Program-made: the position numbers and the translations under genes
Notes under the pieces: generated by a model
The model's database searches: none
Seen by the model: only the letters and a program-made list of their open reading frames with translations
Told to the model about the DNA's origin: nothing
Shown: piece by piece, positions 1 through 8,456 of the stretch
Numbering within the stretch: position 1 is the stretch's first letter
Layout of the letters: the number at the start of each line of letters is the position of its first letter
From: Allomeiothermus sp035760705
GTDB lineage: Bacteria; Deinococcota; Deinococci; Deinococcales; Thermaceae
Assembly: GCA_035760705.1 (NCBI GenBank)
Contig: DASTSL010000104.1
Span: 1-60,480 of the forward strand
Length of the DNA: 60,480 bases
Reading direction: 5' to 3'

Positions 1-312
1 GTCCGGCCCCAAGAGGGCATAGTCCACCCCCCAGCCGTCCACGCCCAGGCTCAGCACGCCCGGCGGGGCTTTTTTCAGCCCCTCGAGGATTTCCAGCCAC
101 AGCCTGGGCAAATCCCAGTGCAAGTAGCCGCCCAGCAGGGCCGGGGTGTTTTTGAAGCGGTGGAGGATCTCGACCTCGAGCCGCCCCCCCTCGAGCCGCC
201 CCAGGGCCACCCGCCCGGACTCCGCGCCCAGATCTACGGCCAGGTGTAGACTGGGGGTGCGCACAGTCGGTCCACCCCTCACTTCGCTCGGCGAAACTAC
301 GCCACCGCTCAT
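1..312 (-). CDS. rhaB: Rhamnulokinase, N-terminal part (runs off window)
   Basis: Only the first 104 codons lie in the window. The product should phosphorylate L-rhamnulose to L-rhamnulose-1-phosphate with ATP, in the cytoplasm. The translated start contains the FGGY/actin-fold phosphate-1 motif AVDLGAESGRVALG, followed by HWDLPRLWLEILEGL and SLGVDGWGVDYALLG, all typical of RhaB-type sugar kinases. The ATG at 312 starts one base after the stop codon of the upstream aldolase/dehydrogenase gene, which suggests translational coupling. A GTG at codon 17 sits closer to the conserved core and may be the true start. It is the last visible gene of the rhamnose operon. The other FGGY kinases (gluconate, xylulose) are less likely because of the neighbours. 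Confidence 0.9.
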   Translation of the reverse strand, partial: MSGGVVSPSEVRGGPTVRTPSLHLAVDLGAESGRVALGRLEGGRLEVEILHRFKNTPALLGGYLHWDLPRLWLEILEGLKKAPPGVLSLGVDGWGVDYALLGPD

Positions 313-313
313 G

Positions 314-2359
314 CTAGCGCATGTAGGCGGCAGGCACCCCGCCGTCTACGGTGAGCACCCCGCCGGTGGTCTTGCTCGAGGCCTCTGAGGCGAAGAAATA
401 CACCGCCTCGGCCACGTCCTGGGGGTAGATGCTCACCTTGAGGGTGGTGCGGGCGCGGTAGAACTCCTCGAGCTGGTCCTCGGGGATGCCATAGGTGGCG
501 GCCCGCTCGGCCCGCCAGGAGGAGTTCCAGATCGAAGAACCGGCCAGGACCGCGTCGGGCAGCACGCTGTTGACCCGGATGCGGTGGGCTCCGCCCTCCT
601 CGGCCAGACAGCGGGCCAGGTGCAGCTCGGCGGCCTTGGCCGCGGAGTAGGCCGCAGCATTCTTGCCCGCCACAACCGAGTTCTTCGAGCCGATGAAGAT
701 CAGGTTCCCCCCGGTTCCTTGGGTTTTCCACATCCGGAAGGCGGCCCGCGCTACCAGGAAGTAACCGGTGGCCAGGATGCCCAGGTTGCGATTCCACATC
801 TCCAGGCTGGTTTCCTCGATGGGGGCCGAGGCCGAGATTCCGGCGTTGTTCACCACGATGTCCACCCCGCCGTACTCGAGCGCGGTCCGCTCGAACGCGG
901 CCTCGACTGCGGCCTCGTCGGTCACGTCCATCTCCACCGTCAGGGCTTTGCGGTGGCCCCTGACTTGGCGGATCTCGGCGGCGACAGCCTCCGCGCCCGA
1001 GGCGTTGATATCCGCGATGACCACGTGGGCGCCCTCGGCGGCCAGCCGGTGGGCGATGGCCTTGCCGATCCCCGAGGCCGCTCCGGTGACCAAAGCGATC
1101 CGGCCCTCGAGCGCTTTTGGGGGAGGGCGGAGGGAGAGCTTGTAGAGCTCGAGCGGCCAGTACTCGATGGCATAAGACTCCGCCTCGGAGAGCGAGACGA
1201 AGCCGCCCTGGGCCTGGTTCATCACCTGGATGGCGCGGTGGTAGAGCTGGCGGCTGACCTCGGCTCCCAAAGCGTCGCCCCCGCTGGTGATCATGCCCAG
1301 GCCGGGGATCAGGATGACCCGCGGGGTGGGGGGAAACATCCAGTCTCCCTCGGCGCGGTGGGCTTCGAAGTAGCGCTGGTACTCCTCGGCAAAAGCCTGC
1401 ACGCCCGTTCGGGCCTGCTCGAGCAGCGCCTGTTCGCCTTCCTCGGGGGTCCAGTCCAAGAAGAGCGGGACCCGTTTGGTGTGGACCAGGTGGTCGGGGC
1501 AGGCCGCCCCCACCTGGGAAAGCGCTTTGGCCCCCTCCGCGCCGACGAATGCGAGCACCTCCGGGCTGTCGTCGTAACAGAGTACGCTGGGCCGCTCCCG
1601 ATCCATCGCCCCGCGCAGCACCGGCATCAGCTTTGCCACCCAGCGCTTGCGCTCAGGCTCAGGCAGCGGGCTGACCCTCAGGGCGCGGGCATGGGTTTGC
1701 CGGGCCAGATAGGCCTCAGCTTCCCCGATGATGCGCAGGGTGTTTTCGTAGCACTGCCGGGAAGTCTCGCCCCAGGTCACCAGCCCGTGTTTGGCCATCA
1801 CCACGCACTCCACCCGAGGGTTCTCCCGCAGCGCCTGGCCGATCTGCTTAGAGAGCGTGAAGCCGGGGCGGATATAGTCCACCCAGGCCGCCCGCTCGCC
1901 ATAGATCTCTTGCACGAGCGAGCGCCCCTGGGGTGAACAGGCCAGGCTGATGATCGCGTCGGGGTGGGTGTGATCCACGTGCCGGGCTGGTACGAAGGCG
2001 TGCAGCAGGGTCTCGATGGACTGGCGCGGGCGACCTGGCTCGAAGGTGCAGCGCTCGAGGTAGGCCACCATCTCCTCGTCGCTCATGGCCTCACGCCCGA
2101 AGAGGGGCAAGACCTCCTCGAGCTTGAGCCCGGCAAAGCCTTTCTCGGTGATGTCGGCTACGTCCGAGCCCGAGCCTTTGACCCAGAGCACCTCGACGGC
2201 TCGGCCCAGGTGGTCCTGCTCGAGGCTCTTGCTGCTGGTGTTGCCCCCGTACAGGTTGACCAGGCTACGGTCGGCCCCCAGCAGCCGGGAGCGGTAAGCC
2301 AGGGCCGCCAGCCCCTCTCCCGAGGGGGCTTGGGCGTCATTCCACAGGTTCTTGGGCAT
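314..2359 (-). CDS. Bifunctional rhamnulose-1-phosphate aldolase / short-chain dehydrogenase
   Basis: A 681-residue fusion. The N-terminal half (about residues 20-400) is a class II aldolase/adducin-type domain with a HVDHTHPDAI metal-ligand region; it would split L-rhamnulose-1-phosphate into dihydroxyacetone phosphate and L-lactaldehyde. The C-terminal half (about 420-681) is an SDR domain with a nucleotide-binding TGAASGIGKAIA motif, NNAG, and a YSAAKAA active-site motif; it would act on the lactaldehyde. This architecture (RhaEW/RhaD type) is known from non-enteric rhamnose pathways. I chose the ATG at 2359 because GGAAG lies just upstream; an in-frame TTG at 2386 overlaps the rhaI stop and is less likely. 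It lies between rhaI and rhaB in one transcription unit. Confidence 0.93.
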   Translation of the reverse strand: MPKNLWNDAQAPSGEGLAALAYRSRLLGADRSLVNLYGGNTSSKSLEQDHLGRAVEVLWVKGSGSDVADITEKGFAGLKLEEVLPLFGREAMSDEEMVAYLERCTFEPGRPRQSIETLLHAFVPARHVDHTHPDAIISLACSPQGRSLVQEIYGERAAWVDYIRPGFTLSKQIGQALRENPRVECVVMAKHGLVTWGETSRQCYENTLRIIGEAEAYLARQTHARALRVSPLPEPERKRWVAKLMPVLRGAMDRERPSVLCYDDSPEVLAFVGAEGAKALSQVGAACPDHLVHTKRVPLFLDWTPEEGEQALLEQARTGVQAFAEEYQRYFEAHRAEGDWMFPPTPRVILIPGLGMITSGGDALGAEVSRQLYHRAIQVMNQAQGGFVSLSEAESYAIEYWPLELYKLSLRPPPKALEGRIALVTGAASGIGKAIAHRLAAEGAHVVIADINASGAEAVAAEIRQVRGHRKALTVEMDVTDEAAVEAAFERTALEYGGVDIVVNNAGISASAPIEETSLEMWNRNLGILATGYFLVARAAFRMWKTQGTGGNLIFIGSKNSVVAGKNAAAYSAAKAAELHLARCLAEEGGAHRIRVNSVLPDAVLAGSSIWNSSWRAERAATYGIPEDQLEEFYRARTTLKVSIYPQDVAEAVYFFASEASSKTTGGVLTVDGGVPAAYMR

Positions 2360-2373
2360 CCTCGTCTTCCTTT

Positions 2374-3564
2374 TCAGGTAGGGCAACCGCCGCCCCCGGT
2401 GGGGGTGCCGCGTTGCTGGAGGCGTTGGGGTAAGTATTCGCCCTGGCGCAGCGCGCGGATGGGGTCAGGCGGAACCCCCAACTCCTCCCTAACCTCAGCC
2501 AGCAGGGGCCGCACGTCGGTCTTGAAAGCCTCCAGCAGCATACGGTGGGCCTCGAGCACATCGCCCTGCTGTTGGGCTTGTTGCAAGGCCGGGTAATCCA
2601 CCAGCAGCGCCTTGGCGTAGGCTTCCTGGCAGTTCAGGACCGATTGCAGCATGGCCTCGAGCTTGGGCTCGATGTTGTGGCTCTGGTCGATCATGTAGGC
2701 CACGTTCTGGGCGGTTTGGGCGGTCAGGGGGTTGCTCGAGCTTTCCGCCGCTATCAGCTCGGTGTAGATACAGAAGAGTTCGAAGGGGTTGGTGCTGCCC
2801 ACGATCAGGTCATCGTCGGCATAGCGGCGGGCGTTGAAGTGGAAACCCCCCAGCTTGCCCTCGTCCAAGAGGAAGGCTACGATGGCTTCGAGATTGGTGG
2901 CCTGGGCGTGGTGGCCCAGGTCTACCAGCACCTGGGCTTTTTCGCCTAAGGCCTGGCAGTGGAGTAAAGCGGCACCCCAGTCAAACACATCCGTGAAGTA
3001 AAAAGCGGGCTCGAAAAACTTGTACTCCAACAGCATCCGCTTGTCTTGGGGGAGGGCGGCATAGACTTGCTCGAGGCTTTCGCGCACCCGCTGTTTGCGG
3101 CTACGGAGGTCATCCTGCCCGGGGTAATTCGTCCCGTCGGCGAACCACAGGGAAAGATCCCTCGAGCCGGTCACCTGCATGATTTCGATGCACTCGAGGA
3201 TGTGCCGCAGAGCTTTATCCCGCACCTTGGGGTGGGGGTGAGCGATCGAGCCGAGCTTGTACTCCTCGTCTTGAAAAAGGTTGGGGTTGATGGCCCCGAT
3301 CTGGATGCCCTGTTCCTGGGCATAAGCTTTGAGCCGCTCCCAATCCTCCACCCGGTCCCAGGGGATGTGCAGGGCCACGCTGGGGGCGATGCCGCTGAGG
3401 CGATGGATCAGGGCCGCGTCCTCGAGCTTCTCCCACACGTTCCTGGCGGCACCGGGGGCAGCGAAGGTCTTGAAGCGGGTGCCGCTGTTGCCATACCCCC
3501 AGCTGGGGGTCTCGATACGCTGACGCTTCAAGGCCTCGCGGACAGATGGGGATACCTGAGCCAT
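2374..3564 (-). CDS. rhaI: L-rhamnose isomerase, RhaI type
   Basis: A 396-residue TIM-barrel isomerase that converts L-rhamnose to L-rhamnulose, using divalent metal. The sequence reads as the RhaI group found in rhizobia and Pseudomonas stutzeri rather than E. coli RhaA: it contains WGYGNSGTRFK near the N-terminus, LSLWFADGTNYPGQ, EYKFFEPAFY, VLVDLGHHAQ and GGFHFNARRYADDDL, the last segments carrying the likely metal ligands. The ATG at 3564 is preceded by GAGGG; an alternative TTG at 3570 overlaps the preceding gene by four bases. It is followed at short distance by the aldolase/dehydrogenase gene, so isomerase and aldolase are co-expressed. Confidence 0.95.
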   Translation of the reverse strand: MAQVSPSVREALKRQRIETPSWGYGNSGTRFKTFAAPGAARNVWEKLEDAALIHRLSGIAPSVALHIPWDRVEDWERLKAYAQEQGIQIGAINPNLFQDEEYKLGSIAHPHPKVRDKALRHILECIEIMQVTGSRDLSLWFADGTNYPGQDDLRSRKQRVRESLEQVYAALPQDKRMLLEYKFFEPAFYFTDVFDWGAALLHCQALGEKAQVLVDLGHHAQATNLEAIVAFLLDEGKLGGFHFNARRYADDDLIVGSTNPFELFCIYTELIAAESSSNPLTAQTAQNVAYMIDQSHNIEPKLEAMLQSVLNCQEAYAKALLVDYPALQQAQQQGDVLEAHRMLLEAFKTDVRPLLAEVREELGVPPDPIRALRQGEYLPQRLQQRGTPTGGGGCPT

Positions 3565-3566
3565 AC

Positions 3567-3959
3567 TCAACCCTCGTCTTGCGGAAAGCCCATCACGCTA
3601 AGGAAGGCCATATTGGCTTGGGTCACGTCCAGGCGGCTGTATTGCACCACGATGGGCACGCTCGAGCGCACCCGCAGGGCGTAGGGCACCTCGCGGGGCA
3701 TCTCGAAGCCGCCCAGCATCTCCGGCTTATCCATCCGCAGGTGCAGACAGCGCTTGGGGAGGAGCCGAACCTCGAGGCCCTCCACGGGTTCTTGGTCTTC
3801 GAAGTAGACATCCAGCCAGACCTGGGCTTCCTGGGGGGTGGGGTTGAGCAGACACACGCAGTCGTGGCCCACATAGGCCCCCTCCGGCCCCTTCGCCGGG
3901 AGATACCCGTCGGGAACGAACCAGGTCTGGGCCCCGCTCTTGGTGCTCGCTTCGGCCAT
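3567..3959 (-). CDS. Sensory rhodopsin transducer (ASRT)-like small protein
   Basis: A 130-residue soluble beta-rich protein starting MAEASTKSGAQTWFVPDGYLP. The WFVPDGYLP start, the HDCVCLLNPTP segment and the VQYSRLD segment near the end match the family named after the Anabaena sensory rhodopsin transducer, whose members in non-phototrophs often lie in sugar-utilisation operons. No rhodopsin is encoded here. The gene sits between the rhamnose-binding protein gene and rhaI and is effectively joined to the latter (stop at 3567-3569, next ATG at 3564). A role as a carbohydrate-binding sensor or accessory protein of the rhamnose pathway is inference from context; the family has no established biochemical function in such operons. 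Confidence 0.8.
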   Translation of the reverse strand: MAEASTKSGAQTWFVPDGYLPAKGPEGAYVGHDCVCLLNPTPQEAQVWLDVYFEDQEPVEGLEVRLLPKRCLHLRMDKPEMLGGFEMPREVPYALRVRSSVPIVVQYSRLDVTQANMAFLSVMGFPQDEG

Positions 3960-4001
3960 GAGAGTCCTCGCGGTGGGGGCGCAGCGTGCGCCCCCACCAG
4001 G

Positions 4002-4979
4002 CTAGAAGTTGAACTTGTCGATGTTCTCGGGGGTGAAGATGAAGGGCGGGCCGAGCAGGATTTGCAGGCTCTTGTCGTCTTTTTGCACGGTGAAGGTGCC
4101 GCGCTTGGTGACGATCTTGTCCCCGTCCTTGAGGCCTTTTTCCACCAGTTGTTTGGCCGCGTAGACCGAGAGGTAGCCCAGGTCGATGGGGTTCCACAGC
4201 ACCACGCTCTTGATGACCCCGGCCTTCATGAAGGGCTTCATCTGTTTGGGGGTGGAGAGGCCCACCACCGCTACCTTACCGGCCTTACCGGCCTGCTGCA
4301 CGGCTTCGGCGGCGCCGGGGAAGGCCACGCTCGAGAGCGCCCAGACCCCCTTGAGGTTGGGGTAGGCCTTGAGCAGGTCCTGGGTCACCCGGAAGGCCAG
4401 TTGCTGGTCTTCCTCGCTGGGTTTGGTGTCTACCACCTTGAGGCCGGGGTAGTCCTTGGCCAGCACCTTCTTCATCTCGGCGATCCAGGCGTTCTGGTTG
4501 GGGGCGGTGAGGCTGCTGGTCACGATGGCCACCTCGCCCTCCTTGCCCACCTGCTTGGCCATCTCGTCGGCCAGGGCCTTGCCGATTCCCGCGAAGGTGG
4601 CCTGGTTGCAGAACACGTCGCGCACGTTGGCGTCGGCGTCCCAGGTCACCACCTTGATCCCCGCCTTGCGGGCTTTGTCCAGCACCGGGGCGATGGCCAC
4701 CGGGTCGTTGGAGGCCACCGAGATCACGTCCACCTTGGCGGTGATGAAGTTCTCGATCAGCTCGATCTGTTTGTCCACCCGGCCCTCGGTGGGGCCCTGG
4801 TAGATGAGCCGGATGTTGCCCAGCTCCGCCGCCGCTTCTTTGGCCCCTTGCTCGGTGGCGTTGAAATAGTCAATCCCCACCAGCTTGGGGATCATGGCGA
4901 TGGTGATCTGCTTTTGCGCGAAGGCCATGCCCAACAGGGCCACCGCCCCGACCGCAATCCACAAACGAACGTGTTGCAT
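4002..4979 (-). CDS. rhaS: Rhamnose ABC transporter substrate-binding protein
   Basis: A 325-residue periplasmic-binding protein of the ribose/autoinducer-2 group (peripla_BP_4-like). The first 21 residues form a signal peptide ending AFA before QKQITIAMIPKLVG; there is no lipobox cysteine. Internal segments such as ISVASNDPVAIAPVLDKARKAGIKVVTWDADAN are diagnostic of sugar-binding proteins of this class. It would capture L-rhamnose outside the membrane and deliver it to RhaP/RhaQ. The ATG at 4979 has a strong GGAGGGAAT ribosome-binding site; an upstream in-frame start at 5024 would put extra residues ahead of the signal peptide. A gap of 69 bases separates it from rhaQ. Confidence 0.93.
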   Translation of the reverse strand: MQHVRLWIAVGAVALLGMAFAQKQITIAMIPKLVGIDYFNATEQGAKEAAAELGNIRLIYQGPTEGRVDKQIELIENFITAKVDVISVASNDPVAIAPVLDKARKAGIKVVTWDADANVRDVFCNQATFAGIGKALADEMAKQVGKEGEVAIVTSSLTAPNQNAWIAEMKKVLAKDYPGLKVVDTKPSEEDQQLAFRVTQDLLKAYPNLKGVWALSSVAFPGAAEAVQQAGKAGKVAVVGLSTPKQMKPFMKAGVIKSVVLWNPIDLGYLSVYAAKQLVEKGLKDGDKIVTKRGTFTVQKDDKSLQILLGPPFIFTPENIDKFNF

Positions 4980-5048
4980 CCTATTCCCTCCCGTCTTGCT
5001 CCGGTTGCTTGCTTTGTGTATCATTCGCCCGCGCTCACCTCCCCACCA

Positions 5049-6002
5049 TCACCTCCTCCCCCGCCGCAACACCTGGTTGAGGGTCACCGCGGCGATCAGG
5101 ATCAGCCCGATAAAGACGAGCTGCACGTCGGCATTGATAAAGGCCAGGGTCATGCCGTTGCGCACGATGCCGACGATGAACAAACCCAACAAAGTTCCCC
5201 AGATACCGCCCTGCCCGCCGGAGATGGCGGTTCCCCCCAGCACCACCGCGGTGATCGCGTCGAGTTCGTAGCCCAGCCCGGCGTCGGCCTTGGCGGTGGA
5301 GAGCCTCGAGACGAAGATCACCCCGGCCAGCCCCGACAACATCCCGGAGAGGCTGTAGATGATGAGCTTGACCCGGTCCACCGGGAGCCCGGAGAAACGG
5401 GCGGCGGTCTCGTTGTTGCCGATGGCGTAAAGGGTTCGCCCGAAGACCGTGCGCCCCAAGAGCAGCACGAAGACGAGCGAGAACAAGGCGAAGACGATGA
5501 GCTGCACCGGCACCGGGCCAAGGTAGCCCTGCCCCAAGCTGTAAAAGCCCTCCGGGTAGTCGCGATAGGCCTGACCCTGCGAGATGCCCAAGGCCAGCCC
5601 CCGGTAGATGGCCAAGGTGGCCAGCGTGACGATCAGGGGAGGGATCCCGGCGCGGGTGATGATGAGGCCGTTGAGGGCCCCGGCCAGCGTCCCGGCCAGG
5701 ATGCCGGTCAAGGCCGCCAGCCAAACGTTCCAACCGGCGTGGAAAAAGACCCCGGTGATGATCGCGCTCAAGCCCAAAATCGAGCCCACCGAGAGGTCGA
5801 TCCCCCCGGTGAGGATCACCGCGGTCATCCCCAGCGAGATCAGCCCGGCCTCGGCCACGAAACGGGTGACCTCGAAGAGGTTGCGCACGGTGAGGAACTG
5901 CGGCGAGAGCTGAGCCATCACCAAGATGGCCAGCGCCAAGGCGCCCACCAGCACCAACTCGGCCACGCTGAGCCGCAGCCGCAGCCTTGGCTGGGCCTTC
6001 AT
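5049..6002 (-). CDS. rhaQ: Rhamnose ABC transporter permease
   Basis: A 317-residue inner-membrane permease of the RbsC/AraH type with about ten hydrophobic segments. GGIDLSVGSILGLSA is the classic motif of this family, and ITAVVLGGTAISGGQGGIWGTLLG near the C-terminus is the cytoplasmic loop that contacts the ATPase. It overlaps the preceding permease gene by four bases (ATGA), so the two are translationally coupled and probably form a heterodimeric channel. Naming of the two permeases as P and Q follows gene order in rhizobial rha operons and is an inference. The rhaS gene follows 69 bases downstream. Confidence 0.92.
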   Translation of the reverse strand: MKAQPRLRLRLSVAELVLVGALALAILVMAQLSPQFLTVRNLFEVTRFVAEAGLISLGMTAVILTGGIDLSVGSILGLSAIITGVFFHAGWNVWLAALTGILAGTLAGALNGLIITRAGIPPLIVTLATLAIYRGLALGISQGQAYRDYPEGFYSLGQGYLGPVPVQLIVFALFSLVFVLLLGRTVFGRTLYAIGNNETAARFSGLPVDRVKLIIYSLSGMLSGLAGVIFVSRLSTAKADAGLGYELDAITAVVLGGTAISGGQGGIWGTLLGLFIVGIVRNGMTLAFINADVQLVFIGLILIAAVTLNQVLRRGRR

Positions 6003-6949
6003 CCTCCACCTCCCGTGCGGGTACGTCGCCTCGAGCGCAGTGCGTCGAAGGCCACCGCCAGCAGGATGAAGAGGCCCTGCAGGGCTTGTTCCCAGTAGGC
6101 GCTGATCTTGAGGAAGGTCAAAGCAGTGCCGGTGACCCCCACCAGCAAGGCCCCCAACGCCACCCCCAGCACCGTCCCCGAGCCGCCAAAGATGTTGGTT
6201 CCGCCCACCACCACCGCGGTGATCACCAGAAACTCGAAGCCCTGGCCGGTGTTGGACTGGATGGTGGAGAAGCGGGTGGCGTAGAACATCGTCGCCAGGC
6301 CCACCAAGGCCCCGCAGGCCACGAACACGCTGGCCTGCACGAACGGCACCCGGATCCCGGAGAGCCGCGCGGCGTCGGGGTTGGAGCCCACCGCGTACAA
6401 CGCCCTCCCCCAGGGGGTCGCCGAGAGCACCCAGGCCCCCGCCAAGAGCACCACCGCCATGGCCCAGATGGGGTTGGGGAGGCCCAGAAAAGTGCCCAGA
6501 CCCACCCCGCGGAAGTCCTCGGGGAGCTGATAGATCCAGGCTCCTTTGGTGAAGTAGATCAAGGTCCCCCGGAAGACCGAGAGGGTGCCCAGGGTGACGA
6601 TGATCGAGTGGATCTTAAAGCGGGTCACCAACAGGCCGTTGACCAGGCCCAGCGCGGCCCCCGCGCCGATCGAGATGAGGAACACCACTCCCAGCGGCAG
6701 CCCGGCCTTGCTGGCGGTGGCGGCTAAAGTGGAGCAGATGGAGAGGGTAGCCCCCACCGAGATGTCGATCTGGCCGGTGAGGATCACCATCATCATGCCC
6801 AAAGCGGCGATGGCCACGTAGGAGATGTTGACCAGGATGTCCTTGAAGTTCCCCAAGCTAAAGAAGCTGGGGGCCGCCGCCAGCAGCACCCCGGCCAGCG
6901 CCAGCAAGAACACCGCGATGGAGATCTGGCGTCCGCGGTCAACGTACAT
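5999..6949 (-). CDS. rhaP: Rhamnose ABC transporter permease
   Basis: A 316-residue paralogue of the neighbouring permease with GQIDISVGATLSICS near the first third and ITAVVVGGTNIFGGSGTVLGVALG near the C-terminus. It has multiple membrane-spanning segments and a basic C-terminal end. With RhaQ it should form the membrane channel of the high-affinity L-rhamnose importer. The start overlaps the end of rhaT by eleven bases. The closely packed order ATPase, permease, permease, binding protein is that of sugar transporters of the CUT2 class. Confidence 0.92.
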   Translation of the reverse strand: MYVDRGRQISIAVFLLALAGVLLAAAPSFFSLGNFKDILVNISYVAIAALGMMMVILTGQIDISVGATLSICSTLAATASKAGLPLGVVFLISIGAGAALGLVNGLLVTRFKIHSIIVTLGTLSVFRGTLIYFTKGAWIYQLPEDFRGVGLGTFLGLPNPIWAMAVVLLAGAWVLSATPWGRALYAVGSNPDAARLSGIRVPFVQASVFVACGALVGLATMFYATRFSTIQSNTGQGFEFLVITAVVVGGTNIFGGSGTVLGVALGALLVGVTGTALTFLKISAYWEQALQGLFILLAVAFDALRSRRRTRTGGGG

Positions 6950-8456
6950 GCGCTTCCTCCAGCAGCCCTGTCGCCGCGCGCATCACCACGTCTGGGGCCG
7001 AGCCTCGAGGCAGCCGCGCCACGATCTTTCCGCGGTGCATCACCAACAGCCGGTCGGTCATCCCCAGCACCTCCGGAAGGTCCGAGGAGATCATCAAGAT
7101 GCCCACCCCCTGCCCCACCAGCCGGTCCATCAGTTGGTGGATCTCGGCCTTGGCCCCCACGTCCACGCCCTGGGTGGGCTCGTCGAGGATCAGCACCCGT
7201 GGCTCGGTGGCCAACCACTTGCCCAGCACCACCTTCTGCTGGTTGCCCCCGGAGAGGTTAGCCACAGGCAGATCGGGGTTCGGTGGCCTGAGTTGCAGGG
7301 CCTGGATAAAGCGCTTGCTGATCGAGAGCTCTTTGGCTTCGTCGAGAAACCCGCCCCGTTGGAGGTCCGGCAGCACCGCCAGGGTCATGTTGGCCCGCAC
7401 GCTCATGGCTAAGATGGCCCCCTGGCGGCTACGGTCCTCGGGCAGAAGGGCCAGCCCCTTCCGCACCGCCGCCCAGGGCCTTGGTGGCAGGGGTTGGCCC
7501 GAGAGCCGCACGGTGCCCGCGTCGTAGGGGTCAATGCCGAAGATGGCCCGCGCCACCTCGCTGCGCCCCGAGCCCACCAGCCCGGCCAGCCCCACGATCT
7601 CGCCCTCGTGCACCTCGAGGTCAACCCCCTCGAAAGCCCCGGCGCGGCTCAGACCTCGCACTTCCAGCAACACCTTCCCGGGCGGGCGGTAGTTGCGCGG
7701 GTAGAGGGTGTGCAGTTCGCGGCCCACCATGCGCCGGATGAGCCAGTCCTGGTCCACCTCTGCCACCGGCTCCGCGCCCACCCGCTCGCCGTCGCGCAAC
7801 ACCGTGACCCGGTCGGCCACCCGAAAGACCTCCTCGAGCCGGTGCGAGATGTAGATGATCGCCACCCCCTGCTCGCGCAGCCCCCGGATGATCCCGAAAA
7901 GCCGCTCCACGTCGTCGGCGGTGAGGGCAGCGGTGGCCTCGTCCATCACCAGGATGCGGGCATGCTGGGCCAGGGCCTTGGCGATCTCCACCAACTGGGC
8001 GTAGGCCTTGCCCAAGTCGCCCAGCCGGGCGGTGAGCGGCAACTCCACCCCGAGCTGGGCGAAGACCTCGCGGGCCTGCCGCCGCATGGCCGCCCAGTCC
8101 AAGCGGCCCCAGCCCCGGCGCGGCTGGTGGCCGATAAAGAGGTTTTCCAACACCGAGAGGTCGGGGTAGAGGCTGGTCTCCTGGTAGATGGTGGCGATTC
8201 CCAGGGCGCGGGCCTGGCGGGGGTCGGCGATCTCTACCGCGCGGCCCTCGAGCCGCACCGTACCGGCGTCGGGCTGGTAGGCCCCGGAGAGGATCTTGAT
8301 GAGGGTGCTCTTGCCCGCCCCGTTCTCCCCAACCAGGGCGTGCACCTCGCCTTGCCGCAGGTCGAAGTCCACCCCTTTGAGGGCCTGTATGCCGCCGAAG
8401 CGTTTTTGAATCCCCTCCATCTCGAGCAAGGGCGGGGTCTGGGGCGATTCAGCCAC
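6939..8456 (-). CDS. rhaT: Rhamnose ABC transporter ATP-binding protein (two NBDs)
   Basis: A 505-residue fused double ATPase of the RbsA/AraG class. The first domain has a normal Walker A (GENGAGKST, residues 43-51) and Walker B (ARILVMDEATAAL). The second has the degenerate Walker A GLVGSGRSE normal for this class, an intact LSGGNQQK signature and VLILDEPTQGVDVG. It would power L-rhamnose uptake with RhaP, RhaQ and RhaS. The start codon is GTG at 8456, eight bases inside the end of rhaR, so regulator and ATPase are coupled. The symbol follows rhizobial usage; it is not the E. coli proton symporter also called RhaT. Confidence 0.94.
   Translation of the reverse strand: MAESPQTPPLLEMEGIQKRFGGIQALKGVDFDLRQGEVHALVGENGAGKSTLIKILSGAYQPDAGTVRLEGRAVEIADPRQARALGIATIYQETSLYPDLSVLENLFIGHQPRRGWGRLDWAAMRRQAREVFAQLGVELPLTARLGDLGKAYAQLVEIAKALAQHARILVMDEATAALTADDVERLFGIIRGLREQGVAIIYISHRLEEVFRVADRVTVLRDGERVGAEPVAEVDQDWLIRRMVGRELHTLYPRNYRPPGKVLLEVRGLSRAGAFEGVDLEVHEGEIVGLAGLVGSGRSEVARAIFGIDPYDAGTVRLSGQPLPPRPWAAVRKGLALLPEDRSRQGAILAMSVRANMTLAVLPDLQRGGFLDEAKELSISKRFIQALQLRPPNPDLPVANLSGGNQQKVVLGKWLATEPRVLILDEPTQGVDVGAKAEIHQLMDRLVGQGVGILMISSDLPEVLGMTDRLLVMHRGKIVARLPRGSAPDVVMRAATGLLEEAHVR

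Noticed and set aside
3546..6098. 850-codon plus-strand open frame opposite the rhamnose transporter genes
   Set aside because: Antisense shadow of clear rha genes; its translation is His/Gly/Asp/Gln-rich without any family motif, as expected from GC-rich codon bias.
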